From Kitasatospora indigofera (GTDB taxonomy: Bacteria; Actinomycetota; Actinomycetes; Streptomycetales; Streptomycetaceae), in NCBI RefSeq assembly GCF_014655955.1, contig NZ_BNBO01000015.1, positions 1-64,000 of the forward strand: 64,000 bases of DNA, in the 5' to 3' direction. A program made the translations under genes and the position numbers. Positions 37,110 through 45,602 of the stretch are shown piece after piece; the first letter of the stretch is position 1, and each line of letters starts with the position of its first letter. Below the pieces are notes generated by a model. It was given only the letters and a program-made list of their open reading frames with translations, was not told the DNA's origin and searched no databases.

Positions 37110-38585
37110 ATGCTCATCGGCATCGCAGGGGCGGCCGTCGCCTCGATCGTCATCCTGATCGTGCTCTTCAAGCTCATGTGGCGGGTCGCCGAGCCCAACG
37201 AGGCACTGATCATCTCCGGGTCCAAGCACCGCGCCGAGGGAGTCGGCGAGGGGCTGGGGTTCCGGGTCGTCACCGGACGCGGGACGCTCGTCACCCCGGG
37301 CGTCCAGGTCGTCCGCAAGCTGTCGCTGGACCTCAACGAGGCCGACCTCGACGTCGAGTGCGTGACCTCGCAGGGGATCCCGGTGCACGTCAAGGGCGTT
37401 GTGATCTTCAAGGTCGGCGACGACACGGTGTCGATCGCCAACGCCGCCCGCCGCTTCCTGGACCAGCAGGCGATGATGGGCCACCGCGTCCACAACGTCT
37501 TCGCCGGCCATCTGCGCTCCATCGTCGGCGGGCTGACCGTCGAGGACATGATCCGCGACCGCGAGCGGCTCACCGGGGAGACCCGGGCCGCCTCCGGCAC
37601 GGAGATGGAGAAGCTGGGCCTGATCATCGACTCCTTGCAGATCCAGGAGATCCTGGACCCGACCGGGTACATCCAGAACCTCGCCGCCCCGCACGCCGCG
37701 CGGGTCATGCGGGACGCCCGGATCGCCCAGGCCGAGGCCGACCGCCAGGCCACCGAGGCCGAGCAGGAGGCGTTCGCCCGCAAGGCCGAGGCGACCCGCA
37801 ACAGCGGCATCCAGCAGGCCGGCTACCAGGCCGAGATGGAGACCGCGACGGCCCGCGCCATGCAGGCCGGACCGCTCGCCCAGGCCGCCGCCCGCCAGGA
37901 GGTCGTGGTCCAGGAGACCAAGGTCGCCGAGCTGGAGGCGCACCGCAAGGAGCAGCAGCTGCAGGCGGACGTCCGCAAGCCCGCCGACGCCCGCGCCTAC
38001 GAAACGCGCACCAAGGCCGACGCCGACCGCGACGCCCGGATCTCGGCCGCCCAGGCGCAGGCCAAGGAGACCGAGCTGAAGGCCGGCGCCGAGGCGAACC
38101 GGGTGAAGATCGCGGCACTCGCCGAGGCCGAGGCCACCAAGGCCAGGGGCCTGGCCTCCGCGGAGGCGACCCGGGCCACCGGCCAGGCGGAGGCCGCCTC
38201 GGCCGAGGCCAAGGGCCTGGCGGCCGCGGAGGCCGCCCGGGCGCTCGGCCTGGCCGAGGCCGAGGCGATCAAGGCCCGCGCGGCCGCCCTGGCGGAGAAC
38301 CAGGAGGCCGTGGTCGCCCAGCAACTCGCCGAGAACTGGCCAGAGATCGTCCGCGCCGGGGCCGAGGCCTTCGGCAACGTCGAGCACATGGTGCTGCTCA
38401 ACGGCGCCGAGGGGATGGGCGAGATGTTCGCCAAGGCCCTGACCATGGGCGGGACGGGCCTCGGCCTGGCCCGCCAGCTGCTGGGGACGATGAACGGGGC
38501 CGCGAGCGGCGCCGGCGCCGAACTCCCCGCGCAGCCGGGCGCCGAGCGCCCCCGGGTGCAGTCCGTCCCGGTCCAGGACGCCTGA
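37110..38585 (+). CDS. Flotillin-like SPFH protein
   Basis: A 491-residue membrane scaffold of the flotillin/FloT class. An N-terminal membrane helix opens LIGIAGAAVASIVILIVLF. The SPFH domain follows at ~25-200 (SGSKHRAEG, LDLNEADLDVECVTSQGIPV, IQEILDPTGYI), then a long Ala/Glu/Lys coiled coil (~205-420) with AEA-rich repeats, and a Gly-rich C-terminus. It organises lipid microdomains in the cytoplasmic membrane. Start at 37110 with GAAGGGGG upstream. Likely co-functional with the NfeD-like protein before it. Confidence 0.95.
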   Translation: MLIGIAGAAVASIVILIVLFKLMWRVAEPNEALIISGSKHRAEGVGEGLGFRVVTGRGTLVTPGVQVVRKLSLDLNEADLDVECVTSQGIPVHVKGVVIFKVGDDTVSIANAARRFLDQQAMMGHRVHNVFAGHLRSIVGGLTVEDMIRDRERLTGETRAASGTEMEKLGLIIDSLQIQEILDPTGYIQNLAAPHAARVMRDARIAQAEADRQATEAEQEAFARKAEATRNSGIQQAGYQAEMETATARAMQAGPLAQAAARQEVVVQETKVAELEAHRKEQQLQADVRKPADARAYETRTKADADRDARISAAQAQAKETELKAGAEANRVKIAALAEAEATKARGLASAEATRATGQAEAASAEAKGLAAAEAARALGLAEAEAIKARAAALAENQEAVVAQQLAENWPEIVRAGAEAFGNVEHMVLLNGAEGMGEMFAKALTMGGTGLGLARQLLGTMNGAASGAGAELPAQPGAERPRVQSVPVQDA

Positions 38586-38597
38586 CCGGACCGTCCC

Positions 38598-38630
38598 GCG
38601 GGGCCCGTGCCGACCGGGCACGGGCCCCGC
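38598..38630. terminator. Hairpin terminator after the flotillin gene
   Basis: A perfect 14-bp stem (GCGGGGCCCGTGCC and its complement) with a five-base loop, 13 bp after the stop. It separates the flotillin transcript from the biosynthetic operon that follows. Confidence 0.8.
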
Positions 38631-38805
38631 GCACGTCCGGACGGAGCGCCACCCGGGCTGCCCCGCGGACCCGTTGGCCCCCGCCGGCCGCCCGCTCCGG
38701 CACCGCCGGCCGCCGCCGGCCCGGCGCACCCGCCCGGCCCTCGGGTGACCACCGGGCCGATCTGAGTACCCGTACTCAGGCCCTCGGAGCACCGCTGCCG
38801 CCACC

Positions 38806-39819
38806 ATGGAGGGCATGGACCTCCCGATACCGCGGGTCGGCATCACGGCCGTCGGCTCGTACCTGCCCGCCCGACAGTTGACCTCCCAGCAGCTCCAGGA
38901 CGAGGTGACGGCCGGACTCCGGCTGCCGGAGCGGATGTTCGAGAAGGCGACCGGGATCGTCACCCGGTACTTCGCCGCCGAGGGCGAGTACGCCTCCACC
39001 CTCGCGCTGGGCGCGGCCCGCCGGGCCCTGGACGCCCGGGGGATCGACCCGCTCGACATCGACCTGCTGCTCTACGCCTCGGCCACCCGCGACGTCTGCG
39101 AGCCCGCCACCGCCCACCTGGTGCAGGCCGAACTCGGTTCGCGGGCCCACGCGCTGGACGTCAGCAACGCCTGCAACAGCTTCCTCAACGGGATCGACCT
39201 GGCCCGCGCCATGATCCTGGCCGGCCGGGCCCGCCGCGCCCTGGTGGTGACCGGCGAGACGCCCAGCCGGGCCATGCGGCGCGACCCCGGCGGCCTCGCG
39301 GACTTCCGGGAGGGGTTCGCCGGCTACACCTTCGGGGACGCCGGCGCCGCCGTGGTCGTCGAGCCGGTGGAGCGCGGCGGCATCCTCGACGTCGAGACCG
39401 AGACGGCCTCCGAGCACTGGGCGGTCGGCGGCATCCCCGGCGGCGGCTCCCGGCACCCGCGCGGCGACGAGTACAGCTACTTCCGGGGCGGCGGCAAGGA
39501 GTTGCGCGGCGTCTTCGAGAAGATCGGCGGCGACATCCTGACCCGGGTCGCGGCCAGGACCGGCCTCGGCTGGGACGCCTACGCCCGCGTCCTGGTCCAC
39601 CAGGTGACCGTGCCCTACCTGGAGCGCTTCGTCGAACTCACCGGCGTGCCCGCCGAGAAGCTGGTGCTCACGGTGCCCGACCTCGGGAACATCGCCAGCG
39701 CCACGCTCGGGGTGCAACTCGACCGGGTCAAGGACGCGCTGAACCCCGGCGACCGGGTCCTGCTGGTCGGCCTGGGCGGCGGCGTGAGCCTGATGACCAT
39801 GGTCTGGGAGGTGTCATGA
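38806..39819 (+). CDS. KAS III / OleA-like thiolase-fold ketosynthase
   Basis: A 337-residue thiolase-superfamily enzyme. Catalytic Cys123 (VSNACNSFLNG), His265 (VLVHQVTVP) and Asn295 (DLGNIASAT) form the triad. Glu99 in VCEPATAHL sits 24 residues before the Cys, close to the Glu-Cys spacing in OleA, and His-Asn spacing (30) equals that of OleA. OleA joins two acyl-CoAs by non-decarboxylative Claisen condensation. FabH-like or HMG-CoA-synthase-like chemistry is the alternative. ATG at 38806 or 38815. First gene of a coupled five-gene operon; the stop overlaps the next start. Confidence 0.88.
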   Translation: MEGMDLPIPRVGITAVGSYLPARQLTSQQLQDEVTAGLRLPERMFEKATGIVTRYFAAEGEYASTLALGAARRALDARGIDPLDIDLLLYASATRDVCEPATAHLVQAELGSRAHALDVSNACNSFLNGIDLARAMILAGRARRALVVTGETPSRAMRRDPGGLADFREGFAGYTFGDAGAAVVVEPVERGGILDVETETASEHWAVGGIPGGGSRHPRGDEYSYFRGGGKELRGVFEKIGGDILTRVAARTGLGWDAYARVLVHQVTVPYLERFVELTGVPAEKLVLTVPDLGNIASATLGVQLDRVKDALNPGDRVLLVGLGGGVSLMTMVWEVS

Positions 39820-40580
39820 GCGCCGGCGCCGCCGCCGGCCGGGACCCGCTCTGGGTGATCGTCCCGGCGTACCAGGAGGAGGCCAGGATCGGCGACACCC
39901 TGACCGCCCTCGCCCGCCAGCACGACCGGGACTTCACCCTGCTGGTGGTGGACAACGGCTCCACCGACCGGACGGCCGACCTGGCCCGCGCCTTCGCCGC
40001 CTCCGCGCCGTTCCCGGTCCAGGTGCTGGTCGAGCCGGAGAAGGGCGTGGGCTGCGCGGTCGACACCGGGTTCCGGCACGCCGTCGCCCGGGGCGCGCGG
40101 CTGCTCGCCCGCACGGACGCCGACTGCGTGCCGCAGCCCACCTGGACGGCCGCCGCCCGGATCGCGCTGACCGAGACCCCCGGCCTGGTCTGCGGCCGCA
40201 TCCTCGCCCGCCGCGACGAGCACGGCCCGCTCGGCCGGGCGGGCTTCCGCCTCCTGGTCGCCACCGCCGCCGCGTTCGGACGGATCCGGCCGGCCCACCA
40301 CCGGCGGCACGGCTTCCTGGCGCCGTACCGGATGCACGCGGGCAACAACATGGCGGTCACCGCCGAGCTGTACCTCGCCGTGGGCGGCATGCCCCGGCGC
40401 CCGTCGCCGACCGACCGCGCCTTCCTCAACCGGGTCCGCCGGCGGACCACCGCGATCACCCGCTGCCGGGCGATGGTGGTGCACAACTCCACCCGCCGGC
40501 TGACCGCGTACGGCGTGCTGACCACGGCCCGCTGGTACCTGGACCGAGGCAGCGGCCGGCACTCCACCGACCCGCGCTGA
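39816..40580 (+). CDS. Family 2 glycosyltransferase
   Basis: A 254-residue GT-A fold enzyme. WVIVPAYQEEARIGDTLTAL opens the Rossmann-like domain, VVDNGSTDRTADLA binds the nucleotide-sugar base and RTDADCVP (residues ~100-107) is the metal-binding DxD. There are no membrane helices. Overlaps the ketosynthase stop by 4 bp, so the two are made together. In the olefin (Ole) clusters no glycosyltransferase is usual; here it implies that the product or an intermediate is glycosylated. Sugar and acceptor are unknown. Confidence 0.9.
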   Translation: MSAGAAAGRDPLWVIVPAYQEEARIGDTLTALARQHDRDFTLLVVDNGSTDRTADLARAFAASAPFPVQVLVEPEKGVGCAVDTGFRHAVARGARLLARTDADCVPQPTWTAAARIALTETPGLVCGRILARRDEHGPLGRAGFRLLVATAAAFGRIRPAHHRRHGFLAPYRMHAGNNMAVTAELYLAVGGMPRRPSPTDRAFLNRVRRRTTAITRCRAMVVHNSTRRLTAYGVLTTARWYLDRGSGRHSTDPR

Positions 40581-40622
40581 AGCCGCTCCGGCGCCGAGGC
40601 TCCCGGGCCGAACCTCCGGGGC

Positions 40623-40680
40623 CGCACCACCCGTACCGCCCGCACCACCCGTACTGCCCGCACCACCTGCACCACCTGCA
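40623..40680. repeat. 18-bp tandem repeat inside the operon
   Basis: Two near-identical 18-bp units (cgcaccacccgtaccgcc) and a degenerate continuation of caccacctg units fill half of the 130-bp gap between the glycosyltransferase and ligase genes. No gene lies in the gap. Confidence 0.8.
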
Positions 40681-40710
40681 CCCCCGCCGTCCGCACAGAA
40701 AGGTCCTCCC

Positions 40711-42180
40711 GTGCTGGAAACCCTCGTCCCGGCGCTGCGCGCCGCCGGCACCCGCCCCGCCGTCCTGCACCGGACCAGGACCGGCGCGGTGCGGACCCGG
40801 ATCCGCGCGGCCGACCTCGCGGACCTCGCCGAGGCCTACGCCGCCGCCCTGCACCGGCGCGGCCTGGCCCCCGGGGACACCCTCGGCGTGGCCGTCCGCC
40901 CCGGCCCGCGCGCACTCGCCGTCATGCTCGCCGCGCACCACCTCGGGGTGCGGATCGCGGTGCTGGACCCGTCCGCCGGGCCCGACGTGCTGCGGGCCCG
41001 GCTGTCGCTGGCCCGGCCCACGCTGATCCTGGCGGACGCCGCCGCGCAGGCGGTGGCCGGCTGGGCCCGCCCGCTGGCCCGCCGGGCCCAGCTCGCGCTG
41101 CCGCCGCTCGCAGCCCTCGGCCCGGTCGCCACCCTCGGCCCGCGGCTGCCCGGCTGCGCACCGCGGCTCCGGCCCGCGGGCAGCGGCCCGCCGCCCGCCG
41201 CCGACCCGGGCCCCGACGCGGACGCCGTGATCGTCTTCACCTCCGGCACCACCTCCAGCCCGCGCGCCGTCGTGCACAGCCGGGCCGGGCTGGCGGCGGG
41301 CCTGCGGACGGTCGCCGGGCTGGTCCGCCCGCAGCCGGGTTCGACCGTCCTCGGCGGCACCTTCTTCGTCCTCGTCCCGGCGCTCGCGGCCGGCGCCACC
41401 GTCGCCCTGCCGGCCCGCTCGCCCGAGGGCCTGGCCGGCCAACTCCGGCGGCTGGCCCCCTCGGACACCTATCTGACGCCACCGCAGCTGCGCGCCGCGC
41501 TGGCGGCCGGGGCACGCTTCTCCGGCCGGGTCTGGACGGGCTCGGCCCCGGCCGGCGCCGACCTGCTCGGCCGGGTCAAGCGGGCCGGCGCCGCGGAGGC
41601 CTGGAGCGTCTACGCGCTGACCGAGCTCTTCCCCGCCGCGGCCGTCGAGGAGGCCGAGAAGGCCGCCTGGACGGGGGACGGCGACCTGGTCGGCCACCCC
41701 CTGCCCGGCGTCCGGGCCGGACTCTCGGCGGCCGGCGAACTGCTGCTCACCGGGCCCGGCGCCCGCCACCGCTACCTCGGCGAGGAGCCCGACCCCTGGG
41801 TCCGCACCGGGGACCGCGCGAGCCTGGCCCCGGACGGCCGGATCGCGCTGGCGGGCCGCTGCAAGGACATGGTGCTGCGCCGCGCCGAGAACATCTACCC
41901 GGGCCTGTACGAGCCGGCCCTGCACCTGCCCGGGGTCGAACTGGCCGTGCTGGTCGGGGTCCCCGACGGCGACGGCGACGAGCGGCTGGTGGCACTCGTC
42001 CAGCCGCGCTCCGGGACGGACGAGCGACGGCTGCGCTCCGCCCTGGAGGCACCGCTGGCCCGGATGGGCAGCGCCCGGCCGGACGCCGTCCTGTTCGCCG
42101 AGGTCCCGCTGGCCGGGCGCTCGCGCAAGCCGGACCGCGGCGCCGCGTCCCGGTTCTGCGCCGCGGAGCTGGCCCGGTGA
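40711..42180 (+). CDS. Class I adenylate-forming enzyme (acyl-CoA/OleC-like ligase)
   Basis: A 489-residue ANL-family enzyme. ATP P-loop VFTSGTTSSPRAVVHS (~176-190) has Arg where Lys is usual. VYALTELFP gives the A5 Glu, WVRTGDRASL the A7 Asp, GRCKDMVLRRAENIYP the hinge, and RSRKPDRGA near the end carries the catalytic Lys. OleC, the beta-lactone synthetase of olefin clusters, is of this class but usually longer. A plain acyl-AMP/CoA ligase is equally possible. GTG start at 40711 with AAGGTCCTCCC before it. The stop overlaps the P450 start. Confidence 0.88.
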   Translation: MLETLVPALRAAGTRPAVLHRTRTGAVRTRIRAADLADLAEAYAAALHRRGLAPGDTLGVAVRPGPRALAVMLAAHHLGVRIAVLDPSAGPDVLRARLSLARPTLILADAAAQAVAGWARPLARRAQLALPPLAALGPVATLGPRLPGCAPRLRPAGSGPPPAADPGPDADAVIVFTSGTTSSPRAVVHSRAGLAAGLRTVAGLVRPQPGSTVLGGTFFVLVPALAAGATVALPARSPEGLAGQLRRLAPSDTYLTPPQLRAALAAGARFSGRVWTGSAPAGADLLGRVKRAGAAEAWSVYALTELFPAAAVEEAEKAAWTGDGDLVGHPLPGVRAGLSAAGELLLTGPGARHRYLGEEPDPWVRTGDRASLAPDGRIALAGRCKDMVLRRAENIYPGLYEPALHLPGVELAVLVGVPDGDGDERLVALVQPRSGTDERRLRSALEAPLARMGSARPDAVLFAEVPLAGRSRKPDRGAASRFCAAELAR

Positions 42181-43433
42181 CCGCGCCGCTGGTCGGCCCC
42201 TACGCCACCCCGCGCAGGGCGCAGCGCACCGCCCGCCGCCGCGACCGGCGGGTCTACCTGCGCAGCCACCCGGTGCTGTTCGCGCTGCTCGCCGCGACCC
42301 GCCGCCGCCCGGTGGTCCGGATCGGCCGGACCGTCCTGGTGCACGGCACCGAGGCCTACCGCGAGGTGCTGACCCGGGTCCCGCTGGACCGCACCGCCGA
42401 GGGCACCACCGGCGGCGCCGCCGCCCGGCTCACCGACGGCGGCCTGCTCTTCGACCAGGACGGCGCCGGGCACCGGGCGGCCCGCCGCGCGCTCTCCGCC
42501 GACCTGGGCAGCGGCGCCGTGGCGCGGCTGCGGCCGCTCTGGCAGGGCGTCCTCGACGAGCGGCTGGCCGTGCTGGACCCGGCCGGCCCCACGCCGGACG
42601 GCCGGCCCCGGGACGGCCGGGCCACCGTCGACCTGCCCACCGTCGACCTGGTCGAGCTGGCCAGGGAGCTGGCCGGCGTCACCACCGCCGCGCTGACCGC
42701 CTGCGCCGCCGACCCGCTCCTGCTCGCCCGGGCCGCCGCCGACGCGGCCGCCGCCACCGCCCGGGACCACCTGCCCGGCCCGCGCCGTCCCGGCAGCGCC
42801 GACGCCGCCGCCCGGGCCGCCGCCGGCCTCACCGCGCTGCTCCCCGACAGCCTGGACGCGATGCTCGCCGTCGCCGCCGTGAACACCACGGTGGCCGCCC
42901 TCCCGCGGGCCGCCGCCTGGTGCGCCGACGCCGGACTCTGGGCGGGCCTCACCCCCGCCACCGCACCCGCCCTGGCCGCCGAACTGCTCCGGCTGACCGC
43001 GCCCTCGCCGGTCCTCCCCCGGGTCGCGGCGGCCGACGCCACCGTCGCCGGCTGCCCCGTCGCCCGCGGCGACCGGCTGGTCCTGGTCGCCCGGCACGCC
43101 GCCCGGGCCCAGGACGACACCCCGGCCGACCCGGCCGCCGCCACCCAGGCCGTGTTCGGCGCCGGGCCGCACGCCTGCCCGGGTGCCGGACTGGCCCGGG
43201 CCCAGCTCGCCGACCTCCTGCTGGCGCTGGCGCCGTACCGGCCCGTCGTGGTGCGCGCCCGGGTGGACCGCCGCTCCGCCCTGCCCGGCTACGCGGAACT
43301 GCGGGTGCGGGCCGGGCTGCCGGCGGGGGCCGGTCCGCCGTCCGGACCGGCGCGGCCCTCCGGGAGCGGCCTGCCGTCCGGAATCGGGCTGCCGTCGGGA
43401 CCCGCGCGGCCACCGGGCACGGAGGCGCCGTGA
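42177..43433 (+). CDS. Cytochrome P450
   Basis: A 418-residue P450. The haem Cys334 is in FGAGPHACPGAGLA, the ExxR pair is Glu269-Arg272 (ELLR), and the C-helix has HRAARRALS. The I-helix, normally AGxxT, reads AVAAVNTTVAAL, so the oxygen-activating acid-alcohol pair is not obvious. The C-terminal ~40 residues are a Pro/Gly/Ser-rich tail. No ferredoxin gene lies alongside. It overlaps both neighbours (4 bp with the ligase, 1 bp with the epimerase). Likely hydroxylates or otherwise oxidises the pathway product. Confidence 0.9.
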   Translation: MTAPLVGPYATPRRAQRTARRRDRRVYLRSHPVLFALLAATRRRPVVRIGRTVLVHGTEAYREVLTRVPLDRTAEGTTGGAAARLTDGGLLFDQDGAGHRAARRALSADLGSGAVARLRPLWQGVLDERLAVLDPAGPTPDGRPRDGRATVDLPTVDLVELARELAGVTTAALTACAADPLLLARAAADAAAATARDHLPGPRRPGSADAAARAAAGLTALLPDSLDAMLAVAAVNTTVAALPRAAAWCADAGLWAGLTPATAPALAAELLRLTAPSPVLPRVAAADATVAGCPVARGDRLVLVARHAARAQDDTPADPAAATQAVFGAGPHACPGAGLARAQLADLLLALAPYRPVVVRARVDRRSALPGYAELRVRAGLPAGAGPPSGPARPSGSGLPSGIGLPSGPARPPGTEAP

Positions 43434-44338
43434 TGCGGATAGCCGTCACCGGCGCCAGCGGCTTCTGCGGCTCGCAGGTGGCCCGCGCGGCCGCCGCGCA
43501 GGGCGCCGAGGTGCTCTGCCTGGGCCGCAGCCCGGGCCCGGTCGGCCGGCACGTCCCCTGGGACGCCACCGCCGGCCGCCCGGACCTGGCCGGCGCCCAC
43601 CTGGTGGTGCACTGCGCCGCGGCGGTCGGCGACCCGGCCCCCGGCTCCCCGGACGAGGCCCGGCAGTACGCCGTGAACGTCGAGGGCACCGCCCGGCTGC
43701 TCGAAGCGGCGGCCGGCCGGCCGGTGGTCTGGGTGAGCAGCGCCAGCGTCTACGACCCGAGGCCGGACCGGTCCCTGGTCGGCGAGGACCACCCCACCAC
43801 GGGCGGGCACCTGAACGCGTACGGCCGGAGCAAGGCGGCGGGCGAACGGCTCGCGCTGGCCGCCGGCGCGGTGGTGCTGCGCCCGCGCGCGGTGTACGGC
43901 CTGGGGGACCCGCACCTGGTGCCACGGCTGCTGGAGCGGATCCGCCGGGGGCGGTTGCTGCTGCCCGGGCCGGATGTCGCGCTCAGCCTGACCGCCGTGC
44001 AGAACCTCGCCGACGCCTGCCTCGCCGCCGCGGACTGGGCGCCCGGCGCGTACAACATCGCCGACGCCCGGCCGTACCGGCGCGACGAGGCCGTCCGCCG
44101 GGTGCTGCGCGCCCACGACCGGGAGGCGCGGATCGGCCACCTGCCCGTCCGGCTGGCCGAGTTCGCGGCCCGCACCGGACGGGTGCCGGGCCTGACCCCG
44201 TACGCGGTCGACCAGTTGGCCCGCAGTGTGGTGCTGGACATCACCCGCGCCCGCGCCACCGGGTGGCGCCCCCGCTGGGACCTCGACGCCGTCCTGCTGC
44301 GCGAGCGGCGGGACCGGCCCGGGCGGCCGGGCGCCTGA
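43433..44338 (+). CDS. NAD-dependent epimerase/dehydratase (extended SDR), OleD-like
   Basis: A 301-residue extended SDR. Nucleotide-binding GASGFCG (7-13), and the active site Tyr130/Lys134 in AYGRSKAAGERLA, with WVSSASVYD upstream. OleD, the third enzyme of olefin clusters, is an SDR of this type that reduces the OleA beta-keto acid to a beta-hydroxy acid. A sugar epimerase serving the GT2 is the alternative. The start overlaps the P450 stop (TGATG). Last gene of the operon, followed by a strong hairpin. Confidence 0.9.
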   Translation: MRIAVTGASGFCGSQVARAAAAQGAEVLCLGRSPGPVGRHVPWDATAGRPDLAGAHLVVHCAAAVGDPAPGSPDEARQYAVNVEGTARLLEAAAGRPVVWVSSASVYDPRPDRSLVGEDHPTTGGHLNAYGRSKAAGERLALAAGAVVLRPRAVYGLGDPHLVPRLLERIRRGRLLLPGPDVALSLTAVQNLADACLAAADWAPGAYNIADARPYRRDEAVRRVLRAHDREARIGHLPVRLAEFAARTGRVPGLTPYAVDQLARSVVLDITRARATGWRPRWDLDAVLLRERRDRPGRPGA

Positions 44339-44408
44339 AGTCCGGGCGGGCCGGCCGGAGTCCGGAGGCGTCAGGTGAGGTCCGGGCCGCGCCGAACCGG
44401 GGAACGGC

Positions 44409-44445
44409 GGAGCGCCCGCACCCCGGGCAGGGGTGCGGGCGCTCC
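44409..44445. terminator. Bidirectional hairpin terminator
   Basis: A perfect 16-bp stem (GGAGCGCCCGCACCCC and its complement) with a five-base loop, between the SDR gene and the convergent DUF5326 gene. Confidence 0.85.
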
Positions 44446-44454
44446 GGCTCGATG

Positions 44455-44655
44455 TCAGCTCTTGGCGGCCTTCTTCACCAGGATCACCACGGCCGCGGCG
44501 ATGCCGACCACCACCAGGGCCTTGACCAGCAGTCCGATCAGCGCGCCCACCACGCCCACCACGAACCACAGGATGTTCCAGGCCAGCACCAGCACGATGA
44601 TCGGGACGACGATGTTCCGCACCCACGAGGGCAGCGACTTCCAGAGCTCAGCCAT
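44455..44655 (-). CDS. DUF5326 small membrane protein
   Basis: A 66-residue protein with two hydrophobic helices (IVVPIIVLVLAWNILWFVVGVVGAL and VVVGIAAAVVILV) and a basic end, KKAAKS. It matches the DUF5326 family, which is widespread in streptomycetes and of unknown role. AAGGAACC precedes the ATG. It stands alone between the biosynthetic operon and tenA. Confidence 0.88.
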   Translation of the reverse strand: MAELWKSLPSWVRNIVVPIIVLVLAWNILWFVVGVVGALIGLLVKALVVVGIAAAVVILVKKAAKS

Positions 44656-44892
44656 GTCGGTTCCTTACTCTCCCCTCGGGCCGGCTGCCTTCTGGTGCCG
44701 CATCCCGTCTGCTTCGGTACTTCGATCGTACGGGTGCCGGTACACCGGAACGAGGGGCTGCGGCCCCGAGAGAACCCGGAGATCACCCCGAGCCCCAACC
44801 CCTACGCCGGACCCCGAGAACGAGCCCCCGACCGGCCCCGGCCGCACCCCGACCGCGCCCGGCGCCGACGGCGGGCCGGGGCCCGGAACGGC

Positions 44893-45576
44893 TCAGACCG
44901 GCCAGGTCTCGCCGCGCCAGGCGGCGTCCCAGAACATCCACTCGTAGCGCGAGGTGGTGGTGAAGTGCTCCACCACCCGCCGCCGTTCGGCGGGGGAGAT
45001 CTCCTCGCCGAGCCGGTCGGTCAGCGCCAGCACCCGGCGGACCACCGCCTGGAACGCCTCGTCGCCGTAGGTGGCGATCCACTTGGCGTACAGCGGGTCC
45101 GGCGAGGACTTGGCGAGCAGTTCCTGGCCGACCCGGGCGTAGATCCAGTAGCAGGGCAGCACCGCCGCCACCGCCTCGGCGAAGGAGCCGCCGTAGACGG
45201 TCGCCAGCAGGTAGCTGGTGTAGGCCCGGGTGGTGGGCAGCACGGGCTCGGCAGCGGCCTGCTCGGCGCTGTCGCCGAAGGCGTCCATGAACTCGGCGTG
45301 CATGCCCTGCTCGGCGGCGAGCGCGCCCACCGCGTCGTCGGCGAAGGCCCGCACGTCCTCCTCGCCGGGCGCCTTGGCGGCGCAGACGGCCAGGGCGCGG
45401 GCGTAGTCGCGCAGGTAGTGCGAGTCCTGGACGACGAAATGCCGGAAGGCGGCCCGCGGCAGGGTCCCGTCGGTCAGCCCGCCGAGGAACGGGTGGTCGA
45501 GGATCTTCGCGTAGACCGGCTCGATCGAGGCCCACAGTTCGTCGGTCAGGCTGAGGCCGGTGCGGCTCGGGGTCAT
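44893..45576 (-). CDS. tenA: TenA-family aminopyrimidine aminohydrolase / thiaminase II
   Basis: A 227-residue all-helical enzyme that salvages thiamine breakdown products (aminopyrimidine hydrolysis) or cleaves thiamine. The nucleophile is Cys in AVLPCYWIYARVG, and the acid is Glu in SRYEWMFWDAAW. HFVVQDSHYLRDYARAL is the family N-terminal block. A TPP riboswitch in its leader agrees with a thiamine role. Together with thiC 8 kb away, the window holds two unlinked riboswitch-controlled thiamine genes. Confidence 0.95.
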   Translation of the reverse strand: MTPSRTGLSLTDELWASIEPVYAKILDHPFLGGLTDGTLPRAAFRHFVVQDSHYLRDYARALAVCAAKAPGEEDVRAFADDAVGALAAEQGMHAEFMDAFGDSAEQAAAEPVLPTTRAYTSYLLATVYGGSFAEAVAAVLPCYWIYARVGQELLAKSSPDPLYAKWIATYGDEAFQAVVRRVLALTDRLGEEISPAERRRVVEHFTTTSRYEWMFWDAAWRGETWPV

Positions 45577-45602
45577 GCTGCTCCCTCCCTGTCCCGGACG
45601 GG

